This document shows, piece after piece, positions 5,675 through 9,605 of a DNA stretch of 9,605 nucleotides; the first letter of the stretch is position 1; each line of letters begins with the position of its first letter. Under the pieces are notes generated by a model. It was given only the letters and a program-made list of their open reading frames with translations, was not told the DNA's origin and did no database searches. Both the position numbers and the translations under genes were made by a program. The DNA comes from Verrucomicrobiota bacterium (GTDB lineage: Bacteria > Verrucomicrobiota > Kiritimatiellia > CAIQIC01 > Lenti-01), in the NCBI GenBank assembly GCA_003451935.1, contig DMJA01000039.1, forward strand, positions 1 to 9,605, in the 5' to 3' direction.

Positions 5675-6835
5675 TCAGAGTTTGATGGCCACGACGGTCA
5701 TGTCGTCCTCGAGGGGTCCGGGCTCGCCGAAGCGCCGGGCCTCGGCCATCAACACGCGGATGATCTCCGCGGCGGGTTTGTCCCGTTCGCGCCGCACGAT
5801 TTCCAAGGCGCGCTCTTCGCCGAACTCTTCGCCCGCGGCCGAGTGGGCCTCGAGGATGCCGTCGGTCAGGAGCAGGACCAGGTCGCCCTTTTCCAATGCG
5901 ATCGGCTTCGCCTCCAGCTTCTCCTCCTCCCGGTCGATGCCGAGCGCGGGGGTCGTGGGCATCATCTCGGCCTTGAGGCGGCCATCGGGGGCGATCACAT
6001 GGCCGGGGGGGTGTCCGGCATTGATGTAGCGCCACGCGCCGGTGGCGGGATCGAGCTCGGCAAACAGCAGGGTGATGAAATGCTCCTCGCCCAGGTCCTC
6101 GATCAGCAGGTGGCGGGCCTGCGTCAAAATGTTTTCGAAGCCCAGGCCCGACCGCACCAGCGCCCGCAAGTAGGCCCGCACATCGGCCATCAGCATGGCC
6201 GGACCGAGGCCATGGCCGGTCACGTCCCCCACCACCAAAAGGAGCCGGCCTTGGGGCGTGGGGATGAAATCGAAGTAATCGCCGCCCGTGGCGGTGGCCG
6301 GGCACGAGGCGCCGGCGATGTCGTAGCCCGGCAGCGCAGGCGGCCCGGCGGGGAAGAGCTGCTGCTGGATCGTGCGCGCGATGCGGAACTCCTCCTCCTG
6401 CGCAAGCAGCGCGCGTTCGGCGGCCCGGCGGGCCCGGCGATCCGCGGCATCCTGCAGCTCCCGGTCCACCGCCGCGACCAGGCGGGCCATGTTGCCCTTC
6501 ATCAGGTAGTCCTGCGCCCCGGCCTTCATGGCGGCCACGGCGGCCTCCTCGCCAATGACTCCGGAAACAATCAGGAACGGAATGTCGGGATTGGCCGCCC
6601 GGGCGATCTGGAGCGCCGCCGTGGAATTGAAGCGGGGCATGTTGTGGTCGGAGAAGATGATGTCCCACGGCTGCGCCAGCGCGGCCGACAGGTCCTCCGC
6701 ATTGTCCACGCGGCGGGACTCCACGGCGTACCCCCCCTCCTTCAATTGTTCCAGCAACAGGAGGGCATCGACTTCCGAATCCTCGATGACCAGGGCCTTC
6801 AGGGGCTTGGCGCCGGATGGGGAATCGCCGGCCAC
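5675..6835 (-). CDS. Receiver-PP2C (RsbU/SpoIIE-type) serine phosphatase response regulator
   Basis: A 386-residue cytosolic protein. Residues 12-130 form a CheY-like receiver: acidic pocket Glu18/Asp19, phospho-acceptor Asp63 in FSDHNMPRF, Ser91 and Lys113. Lys113 is followed by Gly, not the usual Pro. A helical linker (about 132-160, EEEFRIARTIQQQLFP) leads to a PP2C phosphatase domain with all the metal motifs: GGDYFDF (184-190), GDVTGHG (203-209), TDGILEA (324-330) and EDDMT (376-380). Relatives dephosphorylate STAS-domain anti-anti-sigma factors in partner-switching control of alternative sigma factors; phosphorylation of the receiver would set activity. The target is not encoded in the window. 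The start is GTG 6835, two bases after the stop of the upstream kinase gene and without a strong ribosome site, which implies translational coupling. It is the last gene of the four-gene operon. Confidence 0.93.
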   Translation of the reverse strand: MAGDSPSGAKPLKALVIEDSEVDALLLLEQLKEGGYAVESRRVDNAEDLSAALAQPWDIIFSDHNMPRFNSTAALQIARAANPDIPFLIVSGVIGEEAAVAAMKAGAQDYLMKGNMARLVAAVDRELQDAADRRARRAAERALLAQEEEFRIARTIQQQLFPAGPPALPGYDIAGASCPATATGGDYFDFIPTPQGRLLLVVGDVTGHGLGPAMLMADVRAYLRALVRSGLGFENILTQARHLLIEDLGEEHFITLLFAELDPATGAWRYINAGHPPGHVIAPDGRLKAEMMPTTPALGIDREEEKLEAKPIALEKGDLVLLLTDGILEAHSAAGEEFGEERALEIVRRERDKPAAEIIRVLMAEARRFGEPGPLEDDMTVVAIKL

Positions 6836-6837
6836 GC

Positions 6838-8421
6838 CTAGAGGCCCCGCGCCGGCGCCGCGCCGGAAGCCGGCAGATAGACCGTGAAGGTGGTGCCGTG
6901 GCCCGCTTCGCTGGCGACATCCACCCAGCCGCCATGCTGCTGCGAAATGCCATAGACGGTGGACAGGCCCAGGCCGGTGCCCTTGCCCTTTTCCTTCGTC
7001 GTGAAGAAGGGCTCGAACAGGCGCGTCAGGACTTCCGGGGGAATGCCGGTGCCGGTGTCCTGCACGGACAGGCAGACATAGCGGCCGGCCTTCCAGGAAC
7101 CGCCCTTCGCGGACGCCTCGCGGGCCGTCACCGTGCGCGAGCGGGTGGCGACGACCACCTGGCCGCCCTGGGGCATGGCATCGCGCGCATTCACCACGAG
7201 GTTCATGACGATCTGCTCGATCAGGCCCGCGTCGCCGCGGACCGGGGCGGGAGCGGAATCGACATCGAACCGGAGCTGCACCGTGGCCGGAATCAACCGC
7301 TTCAGCATGCCGCCCATGTTGCCGACCAGTTCGTTCAGGTCCAGATCGGAAGCGGACAGCACCTGCTTGCGGCTGAAGGCCAGGAGCTGGCGGGTCAGCG
7401 CCACGGCGCGGTCGGTGGCCTTGCGGATTTCCAGCACATCCTCGTGCTTCGGATCGTCCGCGGGGATTTCGGAATCCAGGATTTCGGCGAAGCCCATGAT
7501 GGCCTGCAGGATGTTGTTGAAGTCATGGGCCACGCCGCCGGCGAGCTGCCCGATGCTCTCCATCTTCTGCGCCTGGAACAACTGCTGCTGGAGCGCGCGC
7601 TCGCTGGTGATGTCGCGCAAATAGAGGATGACGCCCCGCTGGTGGCCCGTGCGCCGCTCCACGAGGGGATAGGCGTAGATGCTGAATTCGCCCGACCCTT
7701 TCGCGGTCTCCATCTTGCAGATCGTCTTCACGGGCTGTCCGTCGCGCAGGGTGGAGACGCCGAGGCCGCCGTCGCCCGGACACAGCTGGTCCGCGGATTT
7801 GCCGGCGAACGGCACCAGGCCGGGAAACCACGTCTCCATGGTGGGATTGGTGTTGACGATCTTGAGGTCCGCGTCCAGCACGACAATGCCGTCCTGCACG
7901 CTGGAAAAGACATCGGCGAGGAAGTCGCGCTCTTCCGCCAGCCGGTTCTCCGCCTCCCGCTGGCGCCGGACGCTGTTCGCCGCCTCGACGGATCGGCGGA
8001 CCGCAATGCCCAGGCGGCGCAGATGCTCCTTCATGACGTAGTCGGTCGCGCCCAGCCCCACGACTTCCACGGCGCGCTCCTCGCCAATGGAGCCCGACAC
8101 GAAGATGAAGGGCAGGTCCTTCTCGGTTTTGCGGATCTGCCGGAGCGCATCGGTCCCGGAAAACCGGGGCAGGTTGTAGTCGGAGATGATCACGTCCACA
8201 TCGCCCTTGGCCAGTTCGCGGTCGAAATCCTCCTTTTCCGCCACGACGATGATGTCGCAATCCACGTGTTCCGAGCGCAGGATCTCCTGCACCAGCTCGG
8301 CACCCACGGGGCTGTCCTCCAGATGGAGGATCTTCAGGCGCCGGGGCGGCTCGGGGGAACGGTTCGATTCCTGGGCATCGGCGGGCTTGGGGGCGGCGGG
8401 ATTCGTCGGATTCGTGTTCAT
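6838..8421 (-). CDS. Receiver-PAS-HisKA-HATPase histidine kinase
   Basis: A 527-residue cytosolic kinase without membrane segments. After a Pro/Asn-rich leader (1-28) comes a receiver domain (about 29-145) with Glu35/Asp36, phospho-acceptor Asp81 in ISDYNLPRF, Ser109 and Lys131, where Glu replaces the usual Pro after the Lys. A short helical linker leads to a PAS domain (about 165-275), then HisKA with the GGVAHDFNNIL motif (phospho-acceptor His299). The ATPase domain has the N box (NLVVNARDAM, 407-416), G1 (DTGTGI, 455-460), F box (LFEPFFTT) and G2 (GKGTGLGLS, 479-487). An N-terminal receiver lets another kinase control this one. The AGGAG at plus-strand 8434-8438 lies 12 bases before ATG 8421, longer than ideal. 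The protein ends two bases before the GTG of the receiver-PP2C gene, its likeliest partner along with the small regulator upstream. Confidence 0.94.
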   Translation of the reverse strand: MNTNPTNPAAPKPADAQESNRSPEPPRRLKILHLEDSPVGAELVQEILRSEHVDCDIIVVAEKEDFDRELAKGDVDVIISDYNLPRFSGTDALRQIRKTEKDLPFIFVSGSIGEERAVEVVGLGATDYVMKEHLRRLGIAVRRSVEAANSVRRQREAENRLAEERDFLADVFSSVQDGIVVLDADLKIVNTNPTMETWFPGLVPFAGKSADQLCPGDGGLGVSTLRDGQPVKTICKMETAKGSGEFSIYAYPLVERRTGHQRGVILYLRDITSERALQQQLFQAQKMESIGQLAGGVAHDFNNILQAIMGFAEILDSEIPADDPKHEDVLEIRKATDRAVALTRQLLAFSRKQVLSASDLDLNELVGNMGGMLKRLIPATVQLRFDVDSAPAPVRGDAGLIEQIVMNLVVNARDAMPQGGQVVVATRSRTVTAREASAKGGSWKAGRYVCLSVQDTGTGIPPEVLTRLFEPFFTTKEKGKGTGLGLSTVYGISQQHGGWVDVASEAGHGTTFTVYLPASGAAPARGL

Positions 8422-8448
8422 GGGCGGGGCGATCTCCTGGGGGAGGGC

Positions 8449-8913
8449 TTACGCGGGTCCCGCGCCGGGCGAGCGGGGGGACGGCGGCGCCGGCTCGTTG
8501 AGGAAGCCCCAGAAGAGGCCGATCTCGCGCACGGCATTGATGAATTCCTCGAAACTCAGCGGTTTGACCACATAGGCGTTGACGCCGCTCTCGTAGCTCC
8601 GGACCAGGTCGGCCTCCTCGCGCGACGAGGTCAGCATCACCACGGGGATGCGGCGGAGGAGGGGGTCCTGCTTGATGCTGCGCAGCACCTCCATGCCATC
8701 CACCTTCGGCATCTTCAGGTCCAGCAGGATCACCGTGGGGTCTTCCTTGTTCCGTTCAACGTATTTGCCCCGGCGATAGAGGAAATCGAGCGCCTCGGCG
8801 CCATCGGGCACCACGACGATGGGATCGGCCATATGGGCATCCGCCAACGCGGAGACGGTCAATTCGGCGTCGTTGGGATTGTCTTCGGCCAGCAGGATGT
8901 ATTTTCCTCTCAT
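8449..8913 (-). CDS. Single-domain response regulator, Rcp1/CheY-like
   Basis: A 154-residue stand-alone receiver domain. Key residues are Asp11 (acidic pocket, AEDNPNDAELT), phospho-acceptor Asp65 in ILLDLKMPKVDG, Thr95 in MLTSS and Lys117-Pro118. The pattern with DGAEALDFLYRRGKY (37-51) and a C-terminal FINAVREIGLFWGFLNE helix matches the subfamily of phytochrome-associated regulators such as cyanobacterial Rcp1. ATG 8913 was chosen because a strong AAGGAGG site lies just upstream and the protein then begins at the receiver fold; a longer frame back to 9108 would run inside the kinase gene. It starts one base after the kinase stop (TGATATG), so the two are almost certainly co-translated partners. 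A Pro/Ser/Gly-rich tail (141-154) has no known role. It has no output domain, so it acts by protein contact or as a phosphate shuttle. Confidence 0.95.
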   Translation of the reverse strand: MRGKYILLAEDNPNDAELTVSALADAHMADPIVVVPDGAEALDFLYRRGKYVERNKEDPTVILLDLKMPKVDGMEVLRSIKQDPLLRRIPVVMLTSSREEADLVRSYESGVNAYVVKPLSFEEFINAVREIGLFWGFLNEPAPPSPRSPGAGPA

Positions 8914-8914
8914 A

Positions 8915-9605
8915 TCAGTCCTCCTTACGAGCCTGCCGGACCGGCAGGCTGAAATAGAATGCGGCGCCCTTGTCCACCTCGCCCTCGGCCCAGGTGCGGC
9001 CGCCGTGGCGCACGACGATGCGGCGCACGTTGGCCAGACCGATGCCGGTGCCTTCGAATTCCGCCTCGGTGTGCAGGCGCTGGAACACGCCAAAGAGCTT
9101 GTCGGCATACTTCATGTCGAATCCGGCGCCGTTGTCCCGCACGCACACGACGATTTCGTCCTTCTCGCGGCGGGCCGAAACCTCGATGACGGCTTTCTCC
9201 CGCTTGCCGGAATATTTCACCGCGTTGCCCAGCAGGTTCGCCAGCACCTGCCGCAGGAGCGTGCGGTCGGCCATCACCGACGGCAGCGCGCCGATCTTCC
9301 ACTCGATGGCCCGGCCGCCAGCCGCGGGCTCGAGGTCGCGACGGCATTCGTCCACCAGCGGGCCGAGGGGGACGGGCTCCACGCGCATCTGGGCGCGGCC
9401 CGTGCGCGAGAACGACAGCAGGTCGTCGATCAGCACCCCCATCTTCTTGGCCGCGGCGGCGATGACCGTCAGATAGCGGCCGGAGGTTTCGTCCAGCGTG
9501 TCCTTCGCCTTGGACTGCAGGAGCTGCACGAAGCCGGCGATGTGCCGCAGGGGGGCGCGCAGGTCGTGCGACACCGAATAGGAAAAGGCCTCCAGCTCCT
9601 TGTTC
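8915..9605 (-). CDS. Phytochrome-type histidine kinase, C-terminal part (truncated by window edge)
   Basis: About 229 C-terminal residues are visible; the sensory N-terminus lies beyond the window. The visible chain begins with NKELEAFSYSVSHDLRAPLR, the HisKA signature common to phytochrome-like and PAS-linked kinases, with phospho-acceptor His at visible residue 13. The ATPase domain follows with the N box (LANLLGNAVKYS), G1 (DNGAGF), F box (LFGVFQRLH) and G2 (GTGIGLANV). It ends at TGA 8917-8915. A kinase of this class paired directly with an Rcp1-like regulator is a standard two-component pair; the input could be GAF, PAS or phytochrome domains but cannot be seen. It would be the first of the four signalling genes in this window, and the operon promoter must lie outside. 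Confidence 0.95.
   Translation of the reverse strand, partial: NKELEAFSYSVSHDLRAPLRHIAGFVQLLQSKAKDTLDETSGRYLTVIAAAAKKMGVLIDDLLSFSRTGRAQMRVEPVPLGPLVDECRRDLEPAAGGRAIEWKIGALPSVMADRTLLRQVLANLLGNAVKYSGKREKAVIEVSARREKDEIVVCVRDNGAGFDMKYADKLFGVFQRLHTEAEFEGTGIGLANVRRIVVRHGGRTWAEGEVDKGAAFYFSLPVRQARKED
8920..8926 (-). promoter_or_regulatory. Strong ribosome binding site inside the end of the kinase gene
   Basis: The minus strand reads AAGGAGG six bases before ATG 8913. The site overlaps the last codons of the upstream histidine kinase and decides the start of the small response regulator. It suggests the regulator is made in excess of the kinase. Confidence 0.8.

Noticed and set aside
5369..6841. 490-codon open frame on the plus strand overlapping the barrel and phosphatase genes
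   Set aside because: Its start lies inside the charged region of the barrel gene in another frame, and the rest mirrors the phosphatase. No motif supports it.
5628..6953. 441-codon open frame on the minus strand in another frame over the phosphatase gene
   Set aside because: Its translation is Arg/Gly/Pro-rich and featureless, while the overlapping frame has complete receiver and PP2C motifs.
6817..8952. 711-codon open frame on the plus strand
   Set aside because: It lies opposite the receiver-kinase and Rcp1-like genes. The translation is a His/Gly/Ala/Asp-rich shadow without recognisable domains.

Overview
The window is G+C-rich and densely coding. It most resembles a member of the PVC superphylum (Kiritimatiellota, Verrucomicrobiota or Lentisphaerota-like). 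That placement is an inference from three things: a secreted protein built of GEVED-type repeats with a short C-terminal 'W...G..Y.VQ...NL...W' domain, a cytosolic multi-receiver signalling operon, and a hairpin-forming intergenic repeat. No rRNA, tRNA, CRISPR array, transposase, integrase or phage gene is visible.

Layout. (1) Positions 2-214 (+) hold the C-terminal end of a TrmA/RlmC/RlmD-type RNA uracil-C5 methyltransferase. Eleven bases later follows a complete class I PLP aminotransferase (226-1395, +) of the kynurenine/methionine aminotransferase type. (2) Positions 1396-1598 separate two convergent genes and carry overlapping inverted repeats plus a longer imperfect palindrome (1492-1568). 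(3) Positions 1599-4745 (-) encode a 1048-residue exported protein with an unrecognised N-terminal region, four GEVED repeats arranged A-B-A'-B', and a small C-terminal domain. (4) Positions 4746-5040 are a divergent promoter region, with a candidate sigma-70-type promoter for each flanking gene. (5) Positions 5041-5640 (+) encode a small probable outer-membrane beta-barrel with a 48-residue highly charged insertion. (6) Positions 5675-9605 (-) are four tightly packed signalling genes, in transcription order: a histidine kinase (N-terminus beyond the window), an Rcp1/CheY-like single-domain response regulator, a REC-PAS-HisKA-HATPase kinase, and a REC-PP2C (RsbU/SpoIIE-type) phosphatase. Gaps between them are 1, 35 and 2 bases.

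How it fits together. The four signalling genes probably form one transcript and one branched phosphorelay. The first kinase could phosphorylate the stand-alone regulator and/or the N-terminal receivers of the second kinase and of the phosphatase. The phosphatase would be the output, presumably acting on a STAS-type anti-anti-sigma factor, but neither a STAS protein nor an RsbW-type kinase is encoded here. No receiver is joined to a DNA-binding domain. The exported repeat protein and the barrel diverge from one intergenic region and may both be envelope components; nothing in the sequence ties them to the signalling genes. I see no clear new defence or mobile system. The parts least explained by known families are the N-terminal region of the repeat protein, the charged insertion in the barrel, and the 1492-1568 palindrome.
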